Source: Achatina immaculata
Taxonomy: Eukaryota > Mollusca > Gastropoda > Stylommatophora > Achatinidae
Assembly (NCBI GenBank): GCA_009760885.1
Contig: CM019710.1
Coordinates: 3,353,133 to 3,417,132, forward strand
Length of the DNA: 64,000 nt
Direction of reading: 5' to 3'
Shown here: piece by piece, positions 1-55,048 of the stretch
Position numbering within the stretch: position 1 is the stretch's first letter
Layout of the letters: every line of letters begins with the position of its first letter
Program-made: the position numbers and the translations under genes
The notes under the pieces: generated by a model
What the model was told of the DNA's origin: nothing
What the model saw: only the letters and a program-made list of their open reading frames with translations
The model's database searches: none

Positions 1-695
1 CCCAACAGTTGTACCCTCTCTGTGTTACACATTACCCCACAGTTCTACCCTCTCTATGTTACACACTGGCCCACAGTTCTACCCTCTCTATGTTACACAC
101 TGGCCCACAGTTCTACCCTCTCTATGTTACACACTGGCCCACAGTTGTACCCTCTCTATGTTACACACTACCCCACAGTTGTACCCTCTCTATGTTACAC
201 ACTACCCAACAGTTGTACCCTCTCTATGTTACACACTGGCCCACAGTTGTACCCTCTCTATGTTACACATTACCCCACAGTTCTACCCTCTCTATGTTAC
301 ACACTACCCCACAGTTGTACCCTCTCTATGTTACACACTGGCCCACAGTTCTACCCTCTCTATGTTACACACTACCCCACAGTTGTACCCTCTCTATGTT
401 ACACACTACCCGACAGTTGTACCCTCTCTATGTTACACACTACCCGACAGTTGTACCCTCTCTATGTTACACACTACCCGACAGTTGTACCCTCTCTATG
501 TTACACACTACCCGACAGTTGTGCCCTCTCTATGTTACACACTACCCGACAGTTGTACCCTCTCTATGTTACACACTGGCCCACAGTTGTACCCTCTCTA
601 TGTTACACACTACCCCACAGTTCTACACACTTCCTCACAGCTGTGTTACACTCTTCCTCACAGCTGTGTTACACACTTTCTCACAGCTATGTTAC
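1..695. repeat. 34-bp minisatellite
   Basis: About 19 units of 34 bp (core TACCCTCTCTATGTTACACA), decaying into shorter CACAGCTGTGTTACAC units after 620. Because 34 is not a multiple of three and no unit holds a + strand stop, all three + frames stay open; these are not genes. The array continues past the left edge. Confidence 0.95.
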
Positions 696-1099
696 ACACA
701 CATAGACTTGGAACTGCTTCTCAAAATGGGAGATGCCCCCCCCCCTCCCAGAGGTGGAGGGAAGGGGCGGCGGCTGGCGACACAGAAACCAAGTGAATGA
801 AGAAAGTTGTTAAGAGATATTCGGGGTGTGGTCTGGGAGGCAAGAGGGTGTCAGCACGACAGGGTTTTGGAACCGCTGATTCATGGATATCATTTTCTGG
901 GACCTTGCGCGTACAGGGGGTTTTGGTAGGTTTAGGTTTGTTCTGAGGTTCTGGGGCCTTCTGGTGTCAATGCATATGTTGGAGGCCATATTTTATGTGC
1001 CTGTGATAATAAGGAACGTGTTAAGAAGCTCATGCGGGACGTTTGTCAGTTTTAGTCGCATAACGTGTTTACAGCCGCGATCACGTGACGTGCAGTTCG
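696..1099. other. No recognised feature
   Basis: Non-repetitive DNA between the first array and the LINE insertion site. No exon of the cyclase or other gene recognised. Confidence 0.5.
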
Positions 1100-1112
1100 C
1101 GATTCGATTGGT

Positions 1113-1232
1113 TTTTTTTTTTTTTAAATCAGACTCAGTGATTGGTCTATCAAGACCTTACACTGTGCAAACTGGGAACCTCGTATGAGGAATCCCTGTT
1201 GCTGTCATCATGTTGTTCCCCTGTTTTGTTTT

Positions 1233-1263
<31 letters not shown>

Positions 1264-4200
1264 GAGGGGGAAACTTTTTTTTTTTTCGAATTCAAATGAA
1301 AAAGGGTTTTAATATTTCTGTAATTTTCATAAGATCTTTTTATACTCTCTCTCTCTTTCTTTTCCTCTCTCTCTCTCTCCCATCGTCATCTTTCTCTCCT
1401 TTGATGTACATAATTCTTTTTTGGCAAAGCCTTCTCTTTCACTCTTTGGATGTACATAAGTTTTTGAAACTTAAATTTACTCTCTCTTACTCTTTTCTTT
1501 CTCCCTCTCTCTCATTCCATTATTCTGCTCGCTCTTTGCTGCATCAGTCCCGAAAATGTGTCAGGACTAAACGTGCAGAAACTAAAACGAGCCTTGTTTC
1601 TGCACGTCCACACCAAGAACCTGAAATCCGCGAGCAGGACCAGTAACTTGGTCTGTGTGTCCGCCTGAGTTTTAGGGATTGTGTTCAACATTATGGCTCT
1701 ATAGATGTCTGCTTGTTGTGCCGTGTGTGTTTCTATTGTATTCTGTATTGTTCTTATGGCGGTTGCCACTGTTTTGCATTCGTAGAAAATGTGTTCTTCT
1801 GTTTCTAATACGTTCCTTCTGCACATGTAACATCGTCTTATGTTTCTGTGTTTTTCTCCGTGTCTCGTGGGTGTCATATTGTATATGAGCCTGAAAGTGA
1901 TTTCTCGAGCTTTTGGTGTAATGTTTTTGAGATGGAGGTTTTTGAACGTGTCGGTGTAGTCTAAAATGGGGTATCTAAGTCCCCTCTTGATCCTAAGGTG
2001 CAATGGTGGTGCTTGCTGTCTGACCAAGTGTTTGTATATGTGGCTTGTTTTGTGTTGGATGAGTGTCTCATGTCTTTGAATTGCTTGTATGCAATTCTTG
2101 TAGAATGGTGGTAGTGTACCAAAATGGTGTGCCTGCGAGTTGTTTGGTTTGACTAGGTTTAAAAGTCTAAGTCCTATGTAGTAGTGAGCTAGCGGGTGTT
2201 GGTTTGGGTGTTTGATGATGCGGCCTACATGGCCTATTCTGAGTGCTTGTATTTTTGTCTGTATGTCTTGCAAGGCAATCCCTCCATGTATTTTATCCTG
2301 TATGAGAGTTTTATGTTGTATGCTGTGTATGGTGTTTGTGAAGATAAAATTCCTGATTTGTTTGTTTATTTCTCTGACTGTCCGCTTGGGAAGGTCTAGT
2401 ACTGTGGCGGTGTATATTATTTTTGGTATTATGTATGTGTTTACTATGATGCTTCTTCCAAAAATCGTTGCTGTTTTGTATTTGTATCGTTGTAACATGT
2501 TTGTAATTTTTGTTATGAGGTTATCCCATGTGGGTTTGTGTATCTTATTTGGGTGCGATAGGAAAGTAATGCCATAAACGTGGATGTTGTCTGTGCATGT
2601 GAGACGAAAAGGGAAGTCCTTTTTATCTCGCCATTTGCCTAGACCCATGACGGTTGATTTTTGTATGTTGAGTTTTGCTCCGCTGCCTTTCCCGAACTCT
2701 GCGAAGGTGTCTAAAATGTGAGTTATTGATCTGTCTGTTGTTGGAAGGAAGATCGTGTCGTCCGCATACGCGAGCAACTTCCTCTCTCCCTTGCCAGGTA
2801 CAAAAGTTCCTTTTATTGTTGTGTCTTGTCTTATTTTCTCTAGAAGTGGTTCTAGAGTGAGTATATACAGTAAAGGAGAGAGGGGGCAGCCCTGTCTCAC
2901 TGATCTGGTTAGCCTGAAAGTCTCAGTAAGCGTATGGTTTACTAAGACTTTGCTCTCAGGTTTGGAGTAGAGAATCTGAATCCAGTCTCTGAAATAGTCC
3001 CCTATGTTGCAGTGGAGTAATGCCTTGTGTAGGTATTCGTGTGACACTCTATCAAATGCTTTCTCCTGATCTAAAGAAAGAACTGACGATTGGCAGTTCT
3101 TCTGGTGTGTGTAATATATAATGTCTCGTATGAAATGTGTGTGCTGGTGTATGTTCCTATCCTCTACACTGCATTGTTGGTCTTCATGTATGAGTTTGTG
3201 CATGAATGGTTTGAGCTTGTTTGTAAGCGCTTTTGTGAGGATCTTGTAATCTACATTTAGCAGCGATATGGGTCTGTAGTTTTTGAGTTGTGTTCTGTCT
3301 GCTTTGCCCTTTGGTATGAGAGTAATGTATGATAGGTTTTGACTGGGCGGGAGTTGTTTGTTTTGGAAAGCTTCTGTGAATACTTGTAAGAGGAGAGGAC
3401 CTAAAAGTGAAAAAAAGTGTTTGTAAGATTCTGCTGTGAGGCCGTCTGGCCCTGGTGACTTGTTTTGTTGCATTGTTTGTAGTGCCTGCGCCAGGTTGTC
3501 TAGTGTTAGTGGTGTGTCTAGTGCTTGTTTTTCCGAATCTGTGAGTTGTTTAGTGTACTGCATGTATTTATCCTGTATGTGTGCATGTGTTTCTTCCTCT
3601 GTATACAGTTTTTGGTAGTATTCTCTAATGGCTTGTACTATGTTTGTATTTTCGGTTTGTTTGTTCCCTGTGGTGTCTATTATCTCTCTTATCTGTCTGC
3701 TTCGTTGTATGTTTTGCTCTATGCTCAAGTACTGCCTGGTAGGTATTTCTTGTGTAATGGTATTGAGTTTTGTTCTTAGAAGTGCGCCTTGAAATCTGTG
3801 CTGTCTGTGTTTATCAAGTTCTTCTTGTAGCGTAAGTAAATGTGGTGAGTTCTTGTCCATCTGTTTTGTTAGTTTGATTGCCTCTTCTAATATTTTCTCC
3901 TGTCTCAGCCTTTCTCTGTGTATTTGTGTTGAGAGCATTTGTGCTTTTTCTTTTATTGCATGTTTTAAATTCTCCCAGTGTTGTTGAATGTTGTGTGTGG
4001 GTATGTTATTCGTGAAATTATGTATCAGTTGCGCCATGTTTTCTGTGAATTGTTTATTTTGGAGGAGTGTGTTGTTAAGTTTCCAGTGTGGTGATCGTTT
4101 TGAAGGCGTAGCTGTAGATATTGTGTTCATTGTTGCTATGACTGCCTTATGGTCTGTGAAAGCTAAAGTACTATGGAGATGTCTGGCCTGTGCTATGTAG

Positions 4201-4388
4201 CACGTGCTTGGTACATAAATTCTGTCCAACCTATATCCTCTATTGTGTCCGTGGTTCTCATGAGTGATCTCTCTGCCTTTAGGGTGTGTGTGTCTGTATG
4301 TATCTACTGGACCATATATGTTTAACAATTCATATGATGTAAAACATATGTGGTGGTTCTAGTTAGACTTCCTATAGTGTCTAACTCT
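1113..4388 (-). mobile_element. L1/Tx1-like LINE, 5'-truncated, with 13-bp target-site duplication
   Basis: On the minus strand the element ends in a poly-A tail (T13 at 1113-1125) and holds one long reverse-transcriptase ORF. Direct copies of CGATTCGATTGGT flank it at 1100-1112 and 4389-4401, a 13-bp target-site duplication. The 5' end cuts into the endonuclease domain, so it is a truncated insertion by target-primed reverse transcription. A (TTTTG)n tract near 1220-1260 and a CT-rich tract near 1330-1380 lie in its 3' UTR. Confidence 0.9.
1512..4328 (-). CDS. LINE ORF2 protein fragment (endonuclease C-terminus + reverse transcriptase)
   Basis: 938 open codons (the frame also runs open upstream of the first, non-ATG, codon). 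The end of the AP endonuclease domain is at about 33-65 (LDRIYV ... TDHKAV). RT motifs follow: KSPGPDGLTAE 290-300, LKNYRPISLLN 348-358, RQGCPLSP 478-485, YADD 521-524. A CCHC-like knuckle (C833, C836, H846, C851) is near the C-terminus. The motif set fits the L1/Tx1 superfamily. There is no in-frame stop, so the insertion looks young, but missing endonuclease N-terminus and ORF1 make it non-autonomous. Confidence 0.9.
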   Translation of the reverse strand: MLNIYGPVDTYRHTHPKGREITHENHGHNRGYRLDRIYVPSTCYIAQARHLHSTLAFTDHKAVIATMNTISTATPSKRSPHWKLNNTLLQNKQFTENMAQLIHNFTNNIPTHNIQQHWENLKHAIKEKAQMLSTQIHRERLRQEKILEEAIKLTKQMDKNSPHLLTLQEELDKHRQHRFQGALLRTKLNTITQEIPTRQYLSIEQNIQRSRQIREIIDTTGNKQTENTNIVQAIREYYQKLYTEEETHAHIQDKYMQYTKQLTDSEKQALDTPLTLDNLAQALQTMQQNKSPGPDGLTAESYKHFFSLLGPLLLQVFTEAFQNKQLPPSQNLSYITLIPKGKADRTQLKNYRPISLLNVDYKILTKALTNKLKPFMHKLIHEDQQCSVEDRNIHQHTHFIRDIIYYTHQKNCQSSVLSLDQEKAFDRVSHEYLHKALLHCNIGDYFRDWIQILYSKPESKVLVNHTLTETFRLTRSVRQGCPLSPLLYILTLEPLLEKIRQDTTIKGTFVPGKGERKLLAYADDTIFLPTTDRSITHILDTFAEFGKGSGAKLNIQKSTVMGLGKWRDKKDFPFRLTCTDNIHVYGITFLSHPNKIHKPTWDNLITKITNMLQRYKYKTATIFGRSIIVNTYIIPKIIYTATVLDLPKRTVREINKQIRNFIFTNTIHSIQHKTLIQDKIHGGIALQDIQTKIQALRIGHVGRIIKHPNQHPLAHYYIGLRLLNLVKPNNSQAHHFGTLPPFYKNCIQAIQRHETLIQHKTSHIYKHLVRQQAPPLHLRIKRGLRYPILDYTDTFKNLHLKNITPKAREITFRLIYNMTPTRHGEKHRNIRRCYMCRRNVLETEEHIFYECKTVATAIRTIQNTIETHTAQQADIYRAIMLNTIPKTQADTQTKLLVLLADFRFLVWTCRNKARFSFCTFSPDTFSGLMQQRASRIME

Positions 4389-4401
4389 CGATTCGATTGG
4401 T

Positions 4402-4709
4402 CAAGCTTCTAACGGTGATCACATCTCAACCGTCTTACATGCGTTTCCTGACTAGTTTTTTCTCTACTAATGCTCACAAACATTTCTTCAGCCTTCATTC
4501 TTAATTTTTACTTTTCAAAATTTAATGCATTCTTGAAGAGTTCATTAACATTTTACTATAGTTTCGTAATCCTCCCCATTTTATAGGCACATAAATATGA
4601 TCCTGAACTAAAAAAACATCTCATTATCCAATAAGAATACATGTTGCTCACATTTTTATGTGTTGTCGAAGAGATAGTTAATTGTTCCCCTTTGATTTCT
4701 ATATTTCAG
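4402..4709. other. Intron upstream of exon 1, no feature
   Basis: AT-rich unique sequence between the LINE target duplication and the acceptor of exon 1. Confidence 0.5.
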
Positions 4710-47442
<42,733 letters not shown>

Positions 47443-48395
47443 CAATGGACATTTCTGGTTCCTGTAGTTCAAAGAGTTTCATTGACTTAAAAACTTTGTA
47501 TTATATTTTATGTTCTTTTTTCCATTAATGATAACATGTAGCAAATGTTTGGACTATAATTTTATCATATCAGCTTCAGATTTTATCATTAGTCACTCAG
47601 TGATGGCATGAGACATATGTCTGAACTAGTTCTATCATACCAGCTTCATATCTTATCAGTGGGTTATCATTCCAGCTTCATATCTTATCATTAGATTATC
47701 ATACCACCTTCATATCTTATCACTGGACTTAATAGGCAGTCCTTCTGAGTAATTTTTCCTCTTTCTTTTTCTGTTACATTTTTTTTTTAACAAAGTGTCA
47801 GAATGACTTGTTGCAGTGGGCTGCACATAAGAAGACTGGCTGCAGACCTTATGCTATCCACGGGCCAGGGGTTTGCATCCATCTAGTATAAACGTAAATT
47901 AATTTTAACCTATAATGGCTGTGAGTTATGTAAACAACACAAATTATGTTTGTGTACATGAAAAGAAACTGAGTGTTATCAGGCGTGTAACTGTAAATAT
48001 AGTTTGAGATTGTATTTATAATAACATCTACAATAATAACAACAATAGTAGTTTTCACTTCTGTTGGACTTGTTATATTTTCTTCACATATTTTGTATCA
48101 CTTTTGGTGCAGTCATTAGTCCACTAGTCTCTCATGCAGAAGTTAGTGGTTGAAGTCTCACCCAAGTGACCAACCATTATACTGGACAGTCCTATAGTTT
48201 AGGGATTTGTCCATGAATTTATTATTTTGAATGGGATGTCTAAATGTCCCATATTTTAAAACATTTCTCCCATATTATTCCACGCTGTCATCCTCGATCA
48301 TTGTATGTTCAGAAATAGCCAGAATTGTTTGGTCATCTTCGTAGAAAACTTGCTGGTCTTGAAGAAAATTCACCCTGTACAGAAGTACAACAAGT
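47443..48395 (+). other. Probable 3' UTR and flank of the cyclase gene
   Basis: AT-rich sequence directly after the stop, with a short repeated CATATCTTATCA-type motif near 47560-47725 and an SINE-like fragment near 48095-48240. I see no convincing nearby AATAAA, so the cleavage site cannot be placed. Confidence 0.4.
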
Positions 48396-48399
48396 GGGG

Positions 48400-49345
48400 C
48401 TGACTGGCAGGTCTGTAAGTAAAGTTATAAACCTAACCTACTAGCAGATCTGTAAGTAAAGTTATAAACATAACCTACTAGCAGATCTGTAAGTAAAGTT
48501 ATAAACCTAACCTACTAGCAGATCTGTAAGTAAAGTTATAAATCTAACCTACTAGCAGATCTGTAAGTAAAGTTATAAACCTAACCTACTAGCAGATCTG
48601 TAAGTAAAGTTATAAATCTAACCTACTAGCAGATCTGTAAGTAAAGTTATAAACATAACCTACTAGCAGATCTGTAAGTAAAGTTATAAACCTAACCTAC
48701 TAGCAGATCTGTAAGTAAAGTTATAAACTTAACCTACTAGCCTGATTAGTAGATCTGTAAGTAAAGTTATAAACCTAAGCTACTAGCCTGATTAATAGAT
48801 CTGTAAGTAAAGTTATAAACCTAACCTACTAGCAGATCTGTAAGTAAAGTTATAAACCTAACTTACTAGCCTGATTAGTAGATCTGTAAGTAAAGTTATA
48901 AACCTAACTTACTAGCCTGATTAGCAGATCTGTAAGTAAAGTTATAAACTTAATCTACTAGCCTGATTAGTAGATCTGTAAGTAAAGTTATAAACTTAAC
49001 CTACTAGCCTGATTAGCAGATCTGTAAGTAAAGTTATAAACTTAACCTACTAGCAGATCTGTAAGTAAAGTTATAAACTTAACCTACTAGCAGATCTGTA
49101 AGTAAAGTTATAAACTTAACCTACTAGCCTGATTAGCAGATCTGTAAGTAAAGTTATAAACTTAACCTACTAGCAGATCTGTAAGTAAAGTTATAAACTT
49201 AACCTACTAGCCTGATTAGTAGATCTGTAAGTAAAGTTATAAACTTAACCTACTAGCCTGATTAGTAGATCTGTAAGTAAAGTTATAAACCTAACCTACT
49301 AGCCTGATTAGTAGATCTGTAAGTAAAGTTATAAACCTAACCTGC
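48400..49345. repeat. 37/46-bp minisatellite with 5' splice-site-like core
   Basis: About 23 units of CAGATCTGTAAGTAAAGTTA + TAAACCTAACCTACTAG, some with an extra CCTGATTAG. Each unit has CTGTAAGTA. Confidence 0.95.
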
Positions 49346-49477
49346 TAGTTAAAATTTTTAGGTTAAAATTAAATCACCATCTCCCTGCACCACCACCACC
49401 CGCCCCTCACAAACACACACACCCCCCACCCGGCTGAATGTTCTATATATGAATGTAGAAAAAGAAAAGATGCTCAG

Positions 49478-49640
49478 AACACAGTGACCCAGCTGTAAGA
49501 ATGGGCACATGCCTGCTTCTAGGGTTAGAAATGGGGAAGGTGGGATAGGCATGTGCCACCATATGAAGGACAATAATAAAAGTAACATCATATCCCCATG
49601 AGCCCCAACGGCATGATGGGATTGCAGTTTGTATTTAATC
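49478..49640 (+). mobile_element. SINE body fragment
   Basis: GACCCAGCTGTAAGAATGGG ... GGCATGATGGGATTGCAG, diverged 16492 family tail. Confidence 0.55.
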
Positions 49641-49970
49641 GTTTTAATAAAATCACATAATTATTTATTTGTATGAGTATTTTTCATGCTTAGAATATAT
49701 TCAGTTTTTCTTTCATCCATCAAGAACTCAGGTGTTTACTCCAGTTTACTGGACAGATTTTCTCGTGAAAATCCATCGTCTCTGACATTCATGTTTTACC
49801 TTTCCCTCGGTGTCCCTCACTTTGCTAGTGAATGTTCTACATTTTCAGTGATTGCTTTTCTGATCTCACTACACAGGAGATTTGTTAGAAAAGGGAGATC
49901 ACTTTGAGCTTGTTTTGAAGGGGGTAGGGGGGAGGGAACAATCTAGTTGACTGATGGGGTTTGTACCTGG
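49641..49970. other. Intergenic, no feature
   Basis: Unique sequence; AATAAA near 49646 could serve the cyclase transcript but cannot be shown. Confidence 0.3.
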
Positions 49971-50312
49971 GACACTTTGTTCATTATGTGACACTTTTGT
50001 GCATTATGTGACACTTTTGTGCATTATGTGACACTTTGTGCATTATGTGACACTTTTGTACATTATGTGACACTTTGTGCATTATGTGACACTTTTGTAC
50101 ATTATGTGACACTTTGTGCATTATGTGACACTTTGTGCATTATATGACACTTTTGTGCATTATGTGACATTTTGTGCATTATGTGAAACTTTTGTGCATT
50201 ATGTGACACTTTGTGCATTATGTGACACTTTTGTGCATTATATGACACTTTTGTGCATTATGTGACATTTTGTGCATTATGTGAAACTTTTGTGCATTAT
50301 GTGACACTTTGA
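49970..50312. repeat. ~20-bp minisatellite
   Basis: GCATTATGTGACACTTTTGT units. Confidence 0.95.
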
Positions 50313-50537
50313 TAATTGAATTTCCCAGGAATTGTATCTGAATGTATTACCTTATATCTTCTTTACATGGAATGTCTCTCACAGAACTTTGTTCTCTTGT
50401 TGAAAAACATCTCATTGTTTAGATAGGATACCTGCTTCAGTGAGTGTGGCATTTAGAGTGTCAGTGATATCCCCGCAAATCACCCCCTCCAGCGCGCGCC
50501 CCCCCCCCCACTTTCCTAGGAACAGTGCCCTCTGTAT

Positions 50538-50796
50538 CAGTGGTTCTCAACCTTTTTTTAATCACAGACCCCTATTCCAGCCTGAGAACAGTTGTGGACC
50601 CCATTTATGACCTGAGAACAGCTGTGGACCACCTTTCCAGCCAGGAGAACAGCTGTGGACCTCTCTCAGTAAAAATAAAGCAATAAATACAACTCAAATA
50701 ATGCTAAGAGTCTTCTACTCAAACCAGTCCATATTCTAGTCTGTGGACCCCCAAAAATTCCAGTGGGGTCCAAGGACCTCAGGTTAAGAATTACTT
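50538..50796. mobile_element. hAT-like MITE
   Basis: Begins CAGTGGTTCTCAACCT and ends AGGTTAAGAATTACTT, with internal repeats of GAGAACAGCTGTGGACC. Confidence 0.8.
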
Positions 50797-51004
50797 CTAC
50801 ATATAGTAGTTTAACATGTCCCCAAACAGAGACTGGGGCCATTTTAGTGTGAGCTTAACAGGCAGTTGATTTATTGGTTCCCACCCCTCCTCCCTCTCCT
50901 AATTGATCATTTTTGGGGGGGGTTGCTGTTTTGACTTGAAGAAGAGAAGTTCACCCAAGTTTACCCACTCTTGTTAACTTTTCCTGTTGATGCTGTCACT
51001 TCCT

Positions 51005-51590
51005 CTCTGTGTATGTCAGTCAGTCACAGTTCTTTCTTTTTCTTTCTTCTTCTGTATCTTCATTATCATCTTATTTTTCTTGATTATCTTCTTCATCTTT
51101 GACTCCATCATCATCTTATTTATTTTTTGGTCTTTATCATCATCATCATCACCATCTTCTTCTCCATCTCGTCTTTGTAATCATCACCCTCTTCTTCATT
51201 TCCTTCTTTTTCTTTGTATTCATCATCATCTTCTTCTTAATCTTTTTCTTCATTTTCTTCTTTTTATTTATCTTCATTTTCTTCTTCTTCTTATATATCT
51301 TCATTTTCTTCTTCTTATGTAGCTTCATTTTCTTCTTCTTATCTTCATTTTCTTCTTATGTATCCTCATTTTCTTCTTATATATCTTTTCTTCTCATTTA
51401 TCTTCATTTTCTTCTTATTTATCTTTTCTTTTTCTTCATCTTATTTATCTTTTCTTCATTTTCTTCTTATTTATCTTTTCTTCTTATTTATCTTCATTTT
51501 CTTCTTTTTTGTTCTCTTTATCATCATCATCGTCTTGTCTTCATCTCTGTCCTCATCATCTTCATCTTCTTCATTCCTCCTGACATAGCA
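51005..51590. repeat. Pyrimidine-rich (TTCTTCAT)n tract
   Basis: About 590 bp of TTC, TCA and TTA triplet mixtures; gives artificial Phe/Ile-rich frames. Confidence 0.92.
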
Positions 51591-52335
51591 AGTACTTTCT
51601 ACAAACAAAAATAAGCTTGTCTCAGATATTTTTATGAACCAAAAATAACCACTTGCCATCTTTCGCATATCTCCCACAAATATTCTGGTTAATTTTGTTC
51701 AGTCTCCATGTTTTGTTTTCATTTTGCTTGTAGATGTTTCCTTGATAAGTCATTTTGCCACTTTTATATATTTTCTACATTGTTATTTTGACTATTTTAT
51801 AACTATCAGTGACCAAAGACAACCGGTGGACAGGTCCCGGTGTGTCGTGAGAATGTGTAGACGAGGGATTGAATGTGTGAATGTGTAAGTTTTGTATGTG
51901 TACGAGTGAGAGAACATATGTATGACTGAATGGGATGTACTGAAAACAATAATTTAATTTTCAGCCAAAATTGAATATTTGACTTCTTCTTTTTTTGATG
52001 GCTTAATTTGTGTTTATAAATACGATGTTTGTACATCCCAAATATTTGAGTATGTAACTAGCACGGCATGTTTTGATCGAATGAAAACACTGCGGTTGAA
52101 CATGTGCCAGATATGATCTCTTTATTTTCCATCACATGGTTACACATGTAGTACCTCCGTGGCAGAGTGAAGCTGAGCGGTCCCCTGAGAAAATGTTACA
52201 TCTTCAGAGATATTTGTGGAGCTGTACTGTGCTACCACAGAGTAGCCCAAGGTCACTGACTCATGAGAGGCCCCCAGCCAGTAAGTGGAGGGGGAGGGGG
52301 AGTACACAGAAGCAGTTCTGGACCACTTACACATG
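51591..52335. other. Intergenic, no feature
   Basis: Unique AT-rich sequence. Confidence 0.4.
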
Positions 52336-52746
52336 GAGCCCTCCTCCACCCCCAAACCAAGTTCTGTTGAGGTTTCAGAGTGGGAAAGGTGTGCCCCACC
52401 CCCTACCCCCAAACCAAGTTCTGTTGAGGTTTCAGAGTTGGGAAGGTGCCCCCAAACCAAGTTCTGTTGAGGTTTCAGAGTGGGAAAGGTGTGCCCCACC
52501 CCCTACCCCCAAACCAAGTTCTGTTGAGGTTTCAGAGTTGGGAAGGTGCCCCCAAACCAAGTTCTGTTGAGGTTTCAGAGTGGGAAAGGTGTGCCCCACC
52601 CCCTACCCCCAAACCAAGTTCTGTTGAGGTTTCAGAGTTGGGAAGGTGCCCCCAAACCAAGTTCTGTTGAGGTTTCAGAGTGGGAAAGGTGTGCCCCACC
52701 CCCTACCCCCAAACCAAATCCTGTTGAGGTTTCAGAGTTGGGAAGA
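52336..52746. repeat. 100-bp tandem repeat
   Basis: Four units of two half-repeats around CCAAGTTCTGTTGAGGTTTC; the array makes open frames on +. Confidence 0.95.
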
Positions 52747-52879
52747 CCCCATGGGTAAGTGTTCCAGAATCTCTGTTGTGTATACTCCTGATGAATCTCT
52801 TTTTCAGAGATGACACCACTGAAAAAACACCCATGTTTTTTATAAAGAATGAAAACCTCAGAAGTTCACCAACGAAACA

Positions 52880-53260
52880 ACCAGACTTCTGAATATATAA
52901 AAATTTTATCTTTTTCTCAGAAATTAGACAAGTGATCTATTGAGACTTTATATAAACAATGATATTCTCTTCTCAGAAATGAGACAAGTGAATAATAAGA
53001 CTTTGTATAAACAGTGATATCCTCTTCTCAGAAATTAGACAAGTGAACTACTCATACTTTTCATAAACAATGACATCCTCTTCTCAGAAATTAGACAAGT
53101 GAACTACTCACACTTTTCATAAACAATGACATCCTCTTCTCAGAAATTAGACAAGTGAACTACTCACACTTTTCATAAACAATGACATCCTCTTCTCAGA
53201 AATTAGACAAGTGAACTACTCATACTTTTTCATAAACAATGGCATCCTTCTCAGACATGG
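52880..53260. repeat. 56-bp minisatellite
   Basis: TTCTCAGAAATTAGACAAGT + GAACTACTCACACTTTTCAT units, 6 copies. Confidence 0.95.
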
Positions 53261-54847
53261 TCCCACTGTACCATCCAGACTTTTCATAAAACTATGATAA
53301 CTATTTAATCACACTGCAGTGATCCCTGTAAGATTTTTTTTTCCAAGTGATGGTACGCATAATAAATGGGTGCTAACACATTTCTTTGTATTGATAAATA
53401 CTTCACTTTAAAATTCATGAGTATTCCTGTGTAAGTATTACTAATATTGTTATCTTTATGCCAATGAAGGTAACATTTTTTTTTTTAGCCCTCATATTTA
53501 TTTGTTTCAATCTACAGCTTCTGATAAGCATATCAACGTACATTAACTCTTAAATACAGTCAGAACATAAGTGTAACTTACTGGATGTTGTCTGAATTCA
53601 TCATCAAATTCTGATAAATCTGCAAATGCTCTGTATGTATCACACAAACATTATTTGTCACTAGCTTTCATCGTGTACATACAGCATTATGTTTATTTAT
53701 TTATCCATTAACAGAGCCTCGTTGGGCTATACGGTCGTGCATATTTTAATGTACAGCAAAGGTTTTTTATATTGGTTTGTACTTGTGTCCATTTCTGGAG
53801 TGTTCCAGGCATGTTTTTGTTTTGTTTTTGTGCAGAGGGGTGCTGTTAAGCAATACTTCCGCATGTTAAAGAATCGATTAGCACTTTCCGACATCATTCT
53901 TTTTTTTTTTTAATGTGAAAACAAACGAAGTAAAGAAGATTGTAAAAAAGAATGCAGGAAAGATGGAAGAGTATGATTGAGAGCTGAACTTTAGCTCCGG
54001 TAGACAAGCATGCAGCCAGCGTGGAAAGACTTCTAAGTACTCGGTGAGCAAGCCATCTGATGTTCATGTGTGTGTTCTTTGTGTGTGTGTGTGTGGATGG
54101 AGACTGTTGATTTAAGTATGGGGGGTGGGGGGAATACAGGCTTCAGAACTTGTGTTCTTTGCATGTATGACGTACACAAACCTGTATAGCTAGATCTGGT
54201 CCATAAGAATCTCAACTTAGGAAGAAGAAGAAGTAACAGTTTGTTGGAAACTAAATTTTTTCTTGCACATAAACAATTTGTTGGAATCTAAACATTGTCT
54301 CGTGCATAAACTGTTGAAAACTAAACTCTAAGTGTCATTTATAGTGTTTTTTAACCTCACTCAGTTTGTGTACTGACTGTGTTTTGGTCATGTATTAAAT
54401 AATACATATGTATGTGCCATTTCAGACTGTCTTCACAATTATAAGGTGGAATTTTGCATGGTTTTTTCCCATAAGGAAAATGAAATTCTATGGTTATAAG
54501 AAAGAAAAGAATCCTTGGACAAGAATTCTACATGAAATTCTTGACAGAGAACAGCGTGTGTCATTCGAGGCTAACCATGTAACACTGTGTTCTGTCATGT
54601 TACGGTTTTTAATTTGCAACATTTGTATATTAAACAAAATTCCTGATAGAGAATTATACGTAAAGTTAGCCTCAAAGGAAACCTTTCAGACTAAACAGTA
54701 TAATGCTATGCTTTATCAATTTACGGTTTCCGATTTTCTAAATCTGTACATGAAACAAAATTCTCATACAAAAACTAGCCTTACAAATGATATCTCCTAG
54801 TATTTTGTCTGTTGTGTCTAATAATGGCTCATTTCATCCTAAACAGA
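53261..54847. other. Intergenic; one unassigned open frame
   Basis: Mostly unrecognised. The frame at 54408-54800 (130 codons) has no family I know and AT-driven composition; probably chance. Contains (GT)n near 54080. Confidence 0.35.
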
Positions 54848-55048
54848 ATCCGGCCGGCGGCACCCATCACCCAGCTGTAGAAATGGGTACCCGACTTCTT
54901 CTGGAGTTGGGGAAGGAAAAGGCAGCCAGGCGCGATACTGACCATATCACCCTCTAGTGTGCTGACAGGTCAAGGAAAATATGGGCACTAACACCATATC
55001 CCTATGTGCCTCTAAGGCATGATAGGGTTACCTTTACTTTACTTTACT
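54848..55048 (+). mobile_element. SINE, head missing
   Basis: CCGGCCGGCGGCACCCATCA then the 16492 body almost intact, ending TTACCTTTACTTTACTTT. Confidence 0.85.

Noticed and set aside
9..800. Three overlapping + frames
   Set aside because: 34-bp array with no stops in any frame.
883..1188. 101-codon frame as an upstream cyclase exon
   Set aside because: No similarity to receptor ectodomains and it runs across the LINE target site into the poly-T tail.
54408..54800. 130-codon frame
   Set aside because: No recognisable family, AT-driven composition, no supporting splice or promoter signals.
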